Shown here one piece after another: positions 1-7,002 of a stretch of 22,216 nt of DNA. A program made the translations under genes and the position numbers. The stretch is taken from NCBI GenBank assembly GCA_018663565.1, contig JABJQE010000292.1, positions 1-22,216 on the forward strand, in the 5' to 3' direction. The notes beneath the pieces are model-generated. The model made no database searches and was not told where the DNA came from. It was given only the letters and a program-made list of their open reading frames with translations. Every line of letters begins with the position of its first letter. The stretch's first letter is position 1. This DNA comes from Phycisphaerae bacterium. GTDB taxonomy: Bacteria > Planctomycetota > Phycisphaerae > Phycisphaerales > SM1A02.

Positions 1-308
1 AACGCGAAACACAGGATTTGCACGGGCAGGTTATCAGTAGGCTCTGGCGCCGATGGGCAGTTGCGGCGACAGCGGGCTTGTTGCCGTTGCTTGGGGCCAT
101 CTTGGCCCTCAATATGCGAAGTGCTCAGCCACTTTCAATCTACCTCGTTGCATTCGTCCCAGCACTCTTGAACTTGGTGCTCATTTCTGGCGGCAGCGGG
201 TTCATGCGGCAAGGTGATGTGCTCGGCGGACTCGCCGTGATGTGGAGTGGCAACATTGTGTTGCTCATTATTATTGCCATTGGCTGGCGAAGACTCGCAC
301 GGCACTAA
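1..308 (+). CDS. lptF: LptF/LptG (YjgP/YjgQ) family permease, C-terminal part (probably LptF)
   Basis: The frame is open from the window edge (first full codon at 3) to a TAA at 306-308, so only about the last 101 residues are seen. They show a basic cytoplasmic stretch (RLWRRWAV) followed by three hydrophobic segments, which is the C-terminal membrane half of the YjgP/YjgQ family. In that family LptF and LptG form the membrane part of the LptB2FG ABC transporter, which lifts lipopolysaccharide out of the inner membrane. The next gene is a second member of the same family only 4 bp downstream, the usual lptF-lptG arrangement, so I infer that this one is lptF. The N-terminal transmembrane part and the periplasmic domain lie outside the window. 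Confidence 0.8.
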   Translation, partial: RETQDLHGQVISRLWRRWAVAATAGLLPLLGAILALNMRSAQPLSIYLVAFVPALLNLVLISGGSGFMRQGDVLGGLAVMWSGNIVLLIIIAIGWRRLARH

Positions 309-312
309 CACT

Positions 313-1428
313 ATGAATCGAATTGATCGTTACATCGTGGGTAGGATCCTGCTGAACTTCGTCTTGTTGTTCGCGGCGTTGTATTTCTTTGCAGCGACCA
401 TCGACATCATCTTGAATCTCGATGAATTCACGCAGCTCGCAGACGACCATGTTGGCGAAGATAGCTCATGGTGGTGGCGGCTTATTGTGGCCCTTGGATT
501 TGCAGCGAACTACCATTTGCCCCAGATTTTTCAGTTCTATGCGTGGCTGTACGGCATTGTCGCCGTTGGCGCTGCGTGCTTTACGCTCGCTCAAATGAGC
601 CGATACCGGGAACTCGTTTCGATTGTGGCCAGTGGCGTAAGCCTGCGGCGGATCGCGATGCCATTTGTTGCGGTGTCTGTTGGCCTTGGTGTAGTGCAGA
701 TCTTCAATCAGGAGGTCATCCTGCCGAAGATTGCGCCGCTGCTCTTGCGAACCCATAAACATGCGAATCAAGAATCGGTCGATGCATTCCCAATCAAGTT
801 CACCGATGATGCATCGGGGATGTTGTTGCAGGCAGGGTCATTTGACCCAGGTACAGGAAAGTTGTCGAAGCCAAGCTTTATTGTGCGAGACGATCAGGGG
901 CGCACAACCAGCAGGTATTGGGCGACTTCTGCCTTGTGGGATGAGCCTGATTCGCAGTGGGATCTTACGGCGGGGCAAGTCGTTCATATCGCGGCAGATG
1001 GCCGAGGCTCGACGGCGCCGCAGCCTGCCGCGTCGGTTGGGACAGACTTGTCGCCGACCATGTTGACCATGCGGCGGTATGGACAGGTTGCGGGGATGCT
1101 CTCACTCTTGCAAATCAATGAAATGCTTGAGTGGCCTGATTCGCGTGATACTGACGCCTTGCGTCGGAGTTCCGTGTCTCGGTTCGCCGTTGTTGTGCTC
1201 AATGTTCTGGTCCTCATGATCGGGCTGCCGTTCTTTCTTGATCGCCTTCCGGGTGGATTATTCCTCAAGGCCATCTTGTGTGCCGGGGTCGTGCTGCCGA
1301 TTTACTTCACCGCAGCTGGCGTCATGTTGGTTCCAATTCCAGGATTGACGCCGCTTCTGGGCTCAGCCTTGCCCGTCCTCATACTGCTGCCGATCGCACT
1401 GGCCCGGCTTGGAAGTTTGCGGACATAG
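313..1428 (+). CDS. lptG: LptF/LptG family LPS export permease (probably LptG)
   Basis: This 371-residue protein fits the YjgP/YjgQ family, the membrane subunits of the lipopolysaccharide exporter LptB2FG. Hydrophobic segments lie near residues 11-34, 73-94, 113-131, 291-310, 317-341 and 350-368, giving the family's three-plus-three layout around a soluble periplasmic domain (about 135-285). The stretch YRELVSIVASGVSLRR (98-113) matches the conserved cytoplasmic loop thought to contact the ATPase. The ATG at 313 was chosen over the longer in-frame start at 247 because it lies 4 bp after the previous stop and starts directly with the family's MNRIDRYI-type N-terminus. The neighbour upstream is the probable LptF. 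No lptB or lptA is in the window. The F versus G assignment rests on gene order only. Confidence 0.85.
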   Translation: MNRIDRYIVGRILLNFVLLFAALYFFAATIDIILNLDEFTQLADDHVGEDSSWWWRLIVALGFAANYHLPQIFQFYAWLYGIVAVGAACFTLAQMSRYRELVSIVASGVSLRRIAMPFVAVSVGLGVVQIFNQEVILPKIAPLLLRTHKHANQESVDAFPIKFTDDASGMLLQAGSFDPGTGKLSKPSFIVRDDQGRTTSRYWATSALWDEPDSQWDLTAGQVVHIAADGRGSTAPQPAASVGTDLSPTMLTMRRYGQVAGMLSLLQINEMLEWPDSRDTDALRRSSVSRFAVVVLNVLVLMIGLPFFLDRLPGGLFLKAILCAGVVLPIYFTAAGVMLVPIPGLTPLLGSALPVLILLPIALARLGSLRT

Positions 1429-1460
1429 TTGAGTGGGTATAAGCCCATGTGTTGATTTCG

Positions 1461-1481
1461 ATCGCACCGCCGCGATTTTTT
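1461..1481 (+). terminator. Probable intrinsic terminator after lptG
   Basis: ATCGC (1461-1465) and GCGAT (1472-1476) form a 5-bp stem around a 6-nt loop. The stem runs straight into six T residues (1476-1481), 33 nt after the lptG stop. The stem is short, so strength is uncertain. The rest of 1429-1675 holds no convincing gene or recognisable promoter; the reading frame of fliW is open upstream to 1505 but lacks family similarity there. Confidence 0.5.
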
Positions 1482-1675
1482 CGGACCATCGACGAACATG
1501 ACGGATGGTTGGAGAGCGAGGAGTGGTTGGGCCGAAGAAGGACCGCCGGCATGTGGCGAAATCACAGGCTGGTGTTACCGCGATTCGCTGTGGCTGGGCT
1601 CGTGGTGAGAGAGACAGGATGTCTGCTTGGCTCAATGCCAGGTCGCAGGAAGCGCTGGCCACGAGGGACGAGCCC

Positions 1676-2128
1676 ATGCACGTCCAAACGACTCGCTTTG
1701 GGACGGTTGAAGTTGGCAATGATCGCCTTTTGGACTTCCCCGCCGGACTCCTCGGGTTCTCCAGTTATACGCGGTTCGCGCTCTTGCAGCCCGATGAAGA
1801 TGGCATTTTCTATTGGCTTCAGTCAGTGGACTCGCCCGAACTCGCCTTCGTGGTCACAGACCCTGCCCGTTGGTGTGATGAGTACGAGGCCACAATTCGA
1901 CGCGAACATATGGACGTGCTTGATCTCGACGCAGTGGGAGATGCCCGTGTATTTGTGATTGTGAATAAGTACGACGAGACATTGACGGCCAATCTTCAGG
2001 GACCGCTCGTTGTCAATCTACGCAATCGCCGCGGCATGCAAATTGTGCTGTCTGATCAACGCTGGACGACGCGATGGGAAATCGCTCGTTTGCAGCAGCC
2101 AGTTCAGCAGGAATGTGTGTCCGCCTGA
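1676..2128 (+). CDS. fliW: Flagellar assembly factor FliW
   Basis: FliW is a small cytoplasmic protein that binds flagellin and, when free, binds CsrA and blocks it allosterically. The 150 residues match the family's usual length. Visible family motifs are an early RFG-x-VEV (7-13), FPAGLLGF (21-28), WLQSVDSPELAF (47-58) and LTANLQGPLVVN (103-114). The ATG at 1676 was chosen because it has a GAGGGA ribosome binding site 7 nt upstream (1663-1668) and gives the canonical N-terminus; an open frame runs back to 1505 with another ATG at 1619 but lacks family similarity there. csrA starts 25 bp downstream, the standard fliW-csrA pairing. No other flagellar gene is in the window, so its partner flagellin must be encoded elsewhere. 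Confidence 0.93.
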   Translation: MHVQTTRFGTVEVGNDRLLDFPAGLLGFSSYTRFALLQPDEDGIFYWLQSVDSPELAFVVTDPARWCDEYEATIRREHMDVLDLDAVGDARVFVIVNKYDETLTANLQGPLVVNLRNRRGMQIVLSDQRWTTRWEIARLQQPVQQECVSA

Positions 2129-2153
2129 TCCCCTAACAATGAGGAGACACAGC

Positions 2154-2402
2154 ATGCTTGTGCTGTCACGACGTCGGGACGAATCAATCGTCATCGGCGA
2201 AGACATTCAAATCACTGTCGTTGACATCCGGGGGGATAAGGTGCGTATCGGTATCGATGCCCCAACTACGATCTGTGTACATCGGAAGGAGCTCCGGGAA
2301 GCGATTCGCAGAGAGAACGAGCAAGCCAAGGCGATGCAGGAACTTCCTGATTGTGCCACGCCAGCGGCCATTGTTTCGTTGCCGAAGCGTCGCTGTGGGT
2401 AA
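2154..2402 (+). CDS. csrA: Carbon storage regulator CsrA
   Basis: CsrA is a dimeric RNA-binding protein that binds GGA motifs in mRNA leaders, often over the ribosome binding site, and controls carbon storage, motility and biofilm genes. The N-terminus MLVLSRR with RIGIDAP (31-37) and VHRKEL (42-47) is the family core; the RNA-contacting Arg44 is present, as is Arg6. The protein has 82 residues, about 20 more than E. coli CsrA, with an unrelated C-terminal tail. A GAGGAG ribosome binding site (2141-2146) lies 7 nt before the ATG, and a longer upstream in-frame start at 2010 is rejected because it lies inside fliW. The gene follows its antagonist fliW and is convergent with the FmdB-like gene, 4 bp away. 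The GGA in its own ribosome binding site would permit autorepression, which is inference. Confidence 0.95.
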   Translation: MLVLSRRRDESIVIGEDIQITVVDIRGDKVRIGIDAPTTICVHRKELREAIRRENEQAKAMQELPDCATPAAIVSLPKRRCG

Positions 2403-2406
2403 GGAC

Positions 2407-2622
2407 TCAGCCGTGGCCGCAGCCGCACCCACCGCCGCAGCATCCGCCACCTTGTGAGGGTCGGCTCGCCGCTGCCGCATCAACCGAAAACAAACTTTGC
2501 ACCCGTTCGAAGCTGCGTCCCTTGCCCTCTGGATCAGTTACGGGGTCATCGGCTTCTGCCATTGATCGCAACTCGGTGATGAGCGAACCATCTTCAACAC
2601 AGCGGTATTCATAGAGTGGCAT
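2407..2622 (-). CDS. FmdB-like small protein with degenerate zinc ribbon and Gly/Cys-rich tail
   Basis: The 71-residue protein opens with MPLYEYRC, the signature of the FmdB/CxxC-CxxC regulatory family, whose usual members carry a zinc ribbon. Here only Cys8 of the ribbon remains: the second cysteine position is aspartate and the second CxxC pair is missing. The C-terminus instead carries a Gly/Cys/His tail with five cysteines (residues 58-71), which could bind metal on its own. A longer frame begins at 2763 but lies inside the neighbouring gene; the ATG at 2622 has AGGGAG 9 nt upstream. It is the last gene of the CBS operon, 13 bp after the gamma enzyme, and ends 4 bp from the end of csrA. 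Function is unknown; a link with sulfur or metal handling is only suggested by the operon. Confidence 0.75.
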   Translation of the reverse strand: MPLYEYRCVEDGSLITELRSMAEADDPVTDPEGKGRSFERVQSLFSVDAAAASRPSQGGGCCGGGCGCGHG

Positions 2623-2635
2623 GGCGGTCGACTCC

Positions 2636-3838
2636 CTAGATTTGATCAAGGGCATGCTCGATGTCATCGAGCAGGTCCTGAATGTCTTCGATTCCAACGG
2701 AGAGGCGGACAAGCGAGTCAGAGATGCCCAGGGCCGCGCGGGTCTCAGTGGGCACGGAGGCATGAGTCATGATGGCGGGGTGATTGACGAGCGACTCGAC
2801 ACCACCGAGCGACTCGGCAAGTGTGAAGATCCGGACAGTTTCGAGGAATCGGCGTGAGCCGGCGAGATCAGTATCGAGGTCGATGGTGATCATGCCGCCA
2901 CCTGCCGGCGATCCATTGAGCATCATCTGTCGCTGGGCAAGCTCATATTGCGGATGGCTTGGCAGCGTCGGGTAGATCGTGCGTTTGATGCGTGGATGCG
3001 TCTCAAGCACGGTCGCGATGGTTTGCGCGGACTCGCAGTGTTGCCGCATTCGAAGATCAAGCGTCTTGATGCCACGCAAGGCGAGGTAGGAGTCAAACGG
3101 GCTGAGAATCGAGCCCACTGAATTCTGATGGAATCGAATGAGTTCAGCCTTGACGGCGTCGCCTGTGACAAGAATGCCACCGACGACATCGCTGTGCCCG
3201 CCGAGGTACTTGGTAGCCGAGTGCATGACTATGTCGAATCCGCATTCGAGGGGGCGTTGCAGAATAGGCGTAGCGAATGTGTTGTCGCATGCAGTCAGGA
3301 TGCCACGCTCAGATGCAATGGCCGTGATTGCTTCGAGGTCAGCAAGTTTCAGCATCGGGTTGGTTGGTGATTCCACCCAGATGAGACGCGTTTTGTCAGT
3401 GATCGCGGCTTCGATGGCGTTCGGATCGGAGAGATCGGCGAAGTTGAATTGCAGTCCTTGCGAGCGTGTCCGGACCTGGTCAAACAAGCGATGTGTGCCA
3501 CCATAGAGATCATCCATGGCAAGTACGTGGTCACCTGCCGTGAGCGTGTCGAGCAGACACGAGATGGCCGCGAGCCCACTCGAAAATGCAAAGCCGCCAA
3601 AGGAAGCGTCGTCTTGTTCGGTGAGCGTAGATCCCTCGAGCCGGGCAATGGACCGCTCAAGCGCGTATCGAGTGGGATTGTGGCTCCGGGTGTATTCGTA
3701 GCCTTGGTGCTCACCTGGAGAGCACTGCGCATAGGTCGAACTGAGGTAGACCGGCGGCATTACTGCTCCGGTGGTTGGGCAAGGTGCTTGCCCGGCGTGA
3801 ACTGCCATGGTGGCGAGTCGGTTGGAGTCAATACTCAT
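2636..3838 (-). CDS. Cystathionine gamma-lyase / gamma-synthase (Cys/Met metabolism PLP enzyme)
   Basis: This is a fold-type I PLP enzyme of the Cys/Met metabolism family, 400 residues against about 390 for the family. The cofactor lysine is Lys210 in HSATKYLGGHSD, Asp185 in ACDNTFATP should hold the pyridine nitrogen, and YTRSHNPTR (49-57) and SSGLA (86-90) supply phosphate contacts. Family members cleave cystathionine to cysteine, 2-oxobutyrate and ammonia (gamma-lyase), or make cystathionine from an activated homoserine (gamma-synthase). Pairing with CBS directly upstream (2-bp gap) favours the lyase and reverse transsulfuration, but sequence reading alone cannot separate the two. There is no strong ribosome binding site at the ATG at 3838, so translation is probably coupled to the CBS gene. 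Confidence 0.9.
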   Translation of the reverse strand: MSIDSNRLATMAVHAGQAPCPTTGAVMPPVYLSSTYAQCSPGEHQGYEYTRSHNPTRYALERSIARLEGSTLTEQDDASFGGFAFSSGLAAISCLLDTLTAGDHVLAMDDLYGGTHRLFDQVRTRSQGLQFNFADLSDPNAIEAAITDKTRLIWVESPTNPMLKLADLEAITAIASERGILTACDNTFATPILQRPLECGFDIVMHSATKYLGGHSDVVGGILVTGDAVKAELIRFHQNSVGSILSPFDSYLALRGIKTLDLRMRQHCESAQTIATVLETHPRIKRTIYPTLPSHPQYELAQRQMMLNGSPAGGGMITIDLDTDLAGSRRFLETVRIFTLAESLGGVESLVNHPAIMTHASVPTETRAALGISDSLVRLSVGIEDIQDLLDDIEHALDQI

Positions 3839-3840
3839 AG

Positions 3841-5244
3841 TTAGGTGGCCATCCGTTTTCGCAAGTAGTTGATGAGATCAATTCGTGTAATGAGTCCAAG
3901 GTATTCGCCTTCTTGGACAACAATGGCAATGCGGTCTGCCTGGAAGATCGGAATGAGTGTGTCAATTGAGTCGTTCGCCGACACGGTCTCGAGATTGCGC
4001 GCCATGTACTGCGACACAGAATGTGAGAATGCATCGGTGTTTCGCATGATCGCCAGCAAGATGTCTGACTCATCAAGGATGCCCTCGAGTTCGCCGTCTT
4101 GGTTGAGAACGGCCATCTGGCTCACGTCATAGAGCCGCATCATCTTGACGGCCTGCATCAAGGGTGTATCAGGAAGCAATGTGTAGTCTTCATGTTCAGC
4201 ATGCCGGCGGGTAATGAGGTCTTGCAGATCCCCCGTCGTTGGGCGATCGATGAATCCTTGATCACGCATCCAATAGTCATTGAACATCCGGTCGAGGTAT
4301 TTTGACCCGTGGTCACAGACAAAGGTGACCACCGTCTTGGGATCGGTCTGTTTTCTGCACCACTCCAACGCCGCGGCGAGCAAGGTTCCTGTTGATGACC
4401 CAGCAAGCACGCCTTCTTGGCGAAGCAGATCTCGGGCAGCTTCAAAGGTGGATTTGTCGTCCACTGCTATGGCTTCGTCAATCAGGCCAATGTCGGCCAC
4501 GTCGGGAACGAAGTCTTCCCCAATTCCCTCGACGAGCCAACTGCCAGCTTCGACTTCTTTGCCTTCATTGATCAGCGGTGTCAAGATCGAACCTTCAGGG
4601 TCGGCGAGGATGATGGAGATCGCAGGGTTCATATCTTTGAGATACCGACCGGCACCCGCGAGCGTTCCGCCTGATCCAATGCCACCTACGAAGGCATCAA
4701 TAGTGCCGTCGGTTTGTTGCCAGATTTCTGGGCCTGTTGTGGAAAAGTGAGCCGCGGCGTTGGCTTTGTTCTCAAACTGGTTCACATAGAAGCCACCGGT
4801 TTCATTGGCAATACGGGCTGCGACTTCTTGGTAATACTCTGGGTGCCCCTTCTGAACGTCGGAGCGTGTGATGGCAACGTCTGCGCCGAGGGCTCGCAAG
4901 TGCGCGATCTTGGCATCACTCATCTTGTCTGGCACAACCACTGTCACCTTGTATCCCTTGAGGCATCCCACCAGGGCCAGTGCGATGCCTGTGTTGCCTG
5001 CGGTCGCTTCGATGATGTGGCCACCTTCGGTCAGATCACCTGATTCTTCGGCGGCCTCAATCATTGAGACGGCAATGCGATCTTTGATTGAGTTGCCAGG
5101 ATTCTGCGACTCCATCTTGAGCAGCAGCCGGCATGGCCCAGTGTCAATTTGGGTGACTTCGAGCATTGGCGTGTTGCCAATCATCGACGTCAGCCCAGTG
5201 TGTATTGGGGCGGTTGTGGCGGTCTGGGGGGTAGCATTACTCAT
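3841..5244 (-). CDS. cbs: Cystathionine beta-synthase with C-terminal CBS domain pair
   Basis: The enzyme joins serine and homocysteine into cystathionine, using PLP. The catalytic fold-type II domain covers about residues 15-335: Lys54 in NPGNSIKDR is the Schiff-base lysine, TAGNTG (81-86) binds the substrate carboxylate, GGIGSGGT (187-194) cradles the phosphate and GSSTG (282-286) should contact the pyridine ring. Two CBS motifs follow (about 345-402 and 408-463), a pair that binds adenosyl ligands in relatives. The N-terminal haem domain of animal CBS is absent. With 467 residues it has the usual length for bacterial CBS that retain the Bateman pair. The ATG at 5244 lacks a ribosome binding site but lies about 8 bp after a TAGAAT box, suggesting a leaderless message. 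It leads the operon with the gamma enzyme and the FmdB-like gene. Confidence 0.9.
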   Translation of the reverse strand: MSNATPQTATTAPIHTGLTSMIGNTPMLEVTQIDTGPCRLLLKMESQNPGNSIKDRIAVSMIEAAEESGDLTEGGHIIEATAGNTGIALALVGCLKGYKVTVVVPDKMSDAKIAHLRALGADVAITRSDVQKGHPEYYQEVAARIANETGGFYVNQFENKANAAAHFSTTGPEIWQQTDGTIDAFVGGIGSGGTLAGAGRYLKDMNPAISIILADPEGSILTPLINEGKEVEAGSWLVEGIGEDFVPDVADIGLIDEAIAVDDKSTFEAARDLLRQEGVLAGSSTGTLLAAALEWCRKQTDPKTVVTFVCDHGSKYLDRMFNDYWMRDQGFIDRPTTGDLQDLITRRHAEHEDYTLLPDTPLMQAVKMMRLYDVSQMAVLNQDGELEGILDESDILLAIMRNTDAFSHSVSQYMARNLETVSANDSIDTLIPIFQADRIAIVVQEGEYLGLITRIDLINYLRKRMAT

Positions 5245-5252
5245 AGCCGTGC

Positions 5253-5258
5253 ATTCTA
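5253..5258 (-). promoter_or_regulatory. Candidate -10 box for the CBS operon, near-leaderless
   Basis: On the minus strand TAGAAT, one base from TATAAT, ends 8 bp before the CBS start codon. Transcription starting about 7 bp downstream would begin almost at the ATG, consistent with the missing ribosome binding site. No good -35 hexamer sits at the normal distance. Confidence 0.35.
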
Positions 5259-5285
5259 GGAAGACGGGGCCGGACGCGGCGAATC

Positions 5286-5323
5286 AAAAAGCGAACCGGG
5301 ACGAGCATGCTCGTCCCGGTTCG
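5286..5323 (-). terminator. Intrinsic terminator of the prepilin-like gene (perfect 32-bp palindrome)
   Basis: Positions 5292-5323 are a perfect palindrome with 16-bp arms centred on GCATGC (CGAACCGGGACGAG / CTCGTCCCGGTTCG). On the minus strand it is followed by C and TTTTT (5290-5286). It lies 28 nt beyond the stop of the prepilin-like gene and separates it from the CBS operon. Confidence 0.9.
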
Positions 5324-5351
5324 GGAAAGTCAGATCAGATCAGATGGAAAA

Positions 5352-6629
5352 TCACTCGGCGAGGAAGTCTCGGCCGCGAATGCCATTGGTCGTGTGGGTG
5401 TGAGCACCCGAGGTCGAGATGCTGCCTGAGTCCCAGCCACCATTGGCTGAGAGCCAGCGGCCTTGATCCAAGTGGTAGGCCGCGGCACCGTTGGGGGACA
5501 CGCGGGACCACAGACCGCCACTGGTCTGGGCATCGCCCTGCCGAGTCTTATGCATCGACATAACGCTCGTGGAACCGTCCATCATGGCGACGACAGGCTC
5601 TGAGTCATAGTGAGCATTAAAGAGGTATGGCGAGCAGCCGTTGTAATGGAAACCGTCAGGGTTGAGCGGATCCATGGACGTACCAGCGAAGCTTGGGGGT
5701 GGTGCACAGTCCCAAGCGTTGTTCTGGAGCATGTGGTGCTCGCAGAGGAACGTCTTGAGGTTGGAATACTTCGCCATGCTTGAGTTGTAGTGGCGGAAGC
5801 CACCAGCAAACGTCATGGGGTCCTTGAAGCCGTCCTTGCTGTAGACCTTGGGCGACATCATGTTCGCCGGTGACAAGCAGTACGAGCTTGGAAGACCACC
5901 GAGTTCACCGTTGCCGCCGATACCGAGGGAGCCGGGGTTGCCGGTCCAGTGGATGTCTTCGCCGACATCGCACATGTCGATGACGTTGTCGAAGCAACCG
6001 TTCTTACGGAGAATCTCCGTCATGGCGGTGTCCTTCGGGGCGTAGTACATCTTGGCAGATGGGCCACCGAGCTCACGAGAGAGCTGGTAGGTGTTGCAGA
6101 ATCGGAATGAGCCAAGGCTGCGGTTCTCGACGTCGTCGGTCGCGGTCTTGACAGTTGCGCCTGGGTTGCGAGGATCCGATGGGTGGTAGCAGTAGGGGAG
6201 GATCATCTCCACGCAGCCGGAACCGGCCCAAGAGAAGCTCCAGTTCTCGCCACCTTCGCCCCAGTTCACGCCGAGGCTCTGATCGACATAGCCAGTGCTG
6301 CCAGCCGTAACCTGAACCCAGCGGTTGAGCGCCTGAGCGGCGGTCACACCCATCTGGAATGCGGGGCTTGGCGTACCGTTTTCTTGCAATACGTTGAAGT
6401 CGTATTCGGAAAGATTGTCGGGCACGCCCGTCCAGTTCTTGCCATACTTGGACTCATACGAAGCTGATCCGCCGTAGATCTGCTTGGCATTGAGCTTCGA
6501 GGTGTTCAGCTGAGCTGCAGCCCGTGCTGAGGCCACCGCGGGCAGAATCAAGCCGATGAGCAAAGCGATGATCGAAACGACCACCATCAGCTCGACCAGC
6601 GTGAAACCGGTTCGCTTATGTGTGTTCAT
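5352..6629 (-). CDS. Prepilin-type N-terminal cleavage/methylation protein, planctomycete H-X9-DG type
   Basis: The 425-residue protein begins with a classic type IV prepilin signal: short basic leader, cleavage expected between Gly8 and Phe9 in TGFTLVELMVV, the conserved Glu at mature position 5 (Glu13), then a hydrophobic helix (about 14-34). The large globular part is cysteine-rich and ends with NAH-x10-DGS, resembling the H-X9-DG motif of prepilin-like proteins expanded in planctomycetes, one residue longer here. Such proteins are processed by prepilin peptidase and sit in the inner membrane or a pseudopilus-like fibre; the role of this expanded family is mostly unknown. The ATG at 6629 directly precedes the basic leader; a weak AAGG lies about 13 nt upstream. 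The gene stands alone, with its own terminator and a hairpin in its leader. Confidence 0.88.
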   Translation of the reverse strand: MNTHKRTGFTLVELMVVVSIIALLIGLILPAVASARAAAQLNTSKLNAKQIYGGSASYESKYGKNWTGVPDNLSEYDFNVLQENGTPSPAFQMGVTAAQALNRWVQVTAGSTGYVDQSLGVNWGEGGENWSFSWAGSGCVEMILPYCYHPSDPRNPGATVKTATDDVENRSLGSFRFCNTYQLSRELGGPSAKMYYAPKDTAMTEILRKNGCFDNVIDMCDVGEDIHWTGNPGSLGIGGNGELGGLPSSYCLSPANMMSPKVYSKDGFKDPMTFAGGFRHYNSSMAKYSNLKTFLCEHHMLQNNAWDCAPPPSFAGTSMDPLNPDGFHYNGCSPYLFNAHYDSEPVVAMMDGSTSVMSMHKTRQGDAQTSGGLWSRVSPNGAAAYHLDQGRWLSANGGWDSGSISTSGAHTHTTNGIRGRDFLAE

Positions 6630-6657
6630 GAGTGAGGTACCTTTTTCTGCACTGACA

Positions 6658-6676
6658 CCGATCGACCATCGATCGG
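6658..6676 (-). promoter_or_regulatory. Hairpin or operator in the leader of the prepilin-like gene
   Basis: CCGATCGA (6658-6665) and TCGATCGG (6669-6676) are perfect 8-bp inverted arms around a 3-nt spacer. The element lies 28 nt upstream of the start codon on the minus strand. It could be an mRNA hairpin or a binding site for a dimeric regulator; sequence alone does not decide. Confidence 0.45.
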
Positions 6677-6969
6677 GCGGTTCGGCCCGTGTCCAGTTTC
6701 ATCCGAATGAGTCAGACCACCATACCGGCAGAACTGCCGCTGTGGCACACTTTGGTCCTGCTAGACGCGAAATAGCGTCTTAATTGACCAAGTCCCGCCC
6801 CACGCGTGACTCGTTCAGATCCAAATGGTTCGGACCTGTAGTTGGATGGGCGAAAAGACGTGCGACCAGCACCCATCTCGTTGTATATCTTCGCCCGGAT
6901 GGGCGAAACTGGCCATCTACAGAATGGCGGGCCTTGGGGCTTATGTCAACTGCTGGTGCTAAAACTGTG

Positions 6970-6991
6970 AAAAAAACTTCGAATATCTTCG
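6970..6991 (-). terminator. Weak candidate terminator after ruvB
   Basis: On the minus strand CGAA-GATA-TTCG (6991-6980) forms a 4-bp stem, followed by AAG and seven T residues (6976-6970). It lies 11 nt after the ruvB stop. The T run is good but the stem is short. Confidence 0.4.
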
Positions 6992-7002
6992 GGTGAGGCT
7001 GG

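Larger units (their letters stand above)
6630..7002. other. 373-bp intergenic region with several inverted repeats, no gene seen
   Basis: This gap separates ruvB from the prepilin-like gene, both on the minus strand. Besides the 8-bp hairpin nearest the prepilin gene it holds CGGCAG/CTGCCG (6726-6739), AGACGC/GCGTCT with a 6-nt loop (6763-6780), and TTCGCCC/GGGCGAA around GGAT (6890-6907). A 12-bp direct repeat GGATGGGCGAAA occurs at 6844-6855 and 6897-6908, the second copy inside the last hairpin. A 70-codon plus-strand frame at 6784-6996 looks like chance. I see no tRNA, no recognised riboswitch and no clear promoter hexamers. Confidence 0.5.

Noticed and set aside
247..312. Longer start for lptG at 247
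   Set aside because: It would overlap the end of lptF by about 60 bp and add a tail unlike the family; the ATG at 313 fits both gene order and family.
5331..5345. Triple CAGAT repeat after the prepilin-like stop codon
   Set aside because: Only three short units; too small to call a repeat element.
4868..5563. 231-codon plus-strand frame across the CBS start and the terminator palindrome
   Set aside because: It runs antisense through two well-supported genes and a terminator and shows no family signal.
6742..6757. TGGCAC-N5-GG resembling a sigma-54 promoter on the plus strand
   Set aside because: The -12 element lacks GC and no plus-strand gene follows.
6800..6840. GGTTCGGACC-like stretch resembling a tRNA T-arm
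   Set aside because: No matching acceptor stem, anticodon arm or D-arm could be placed around it.
6784..6996. 70-codon plus-strand frame in the ruvB/prepilin gap
   Set aside because: No ribosome binding site, no recognisable domain, basic random-looking composition, and it overlaps the inverted repeats of the region.
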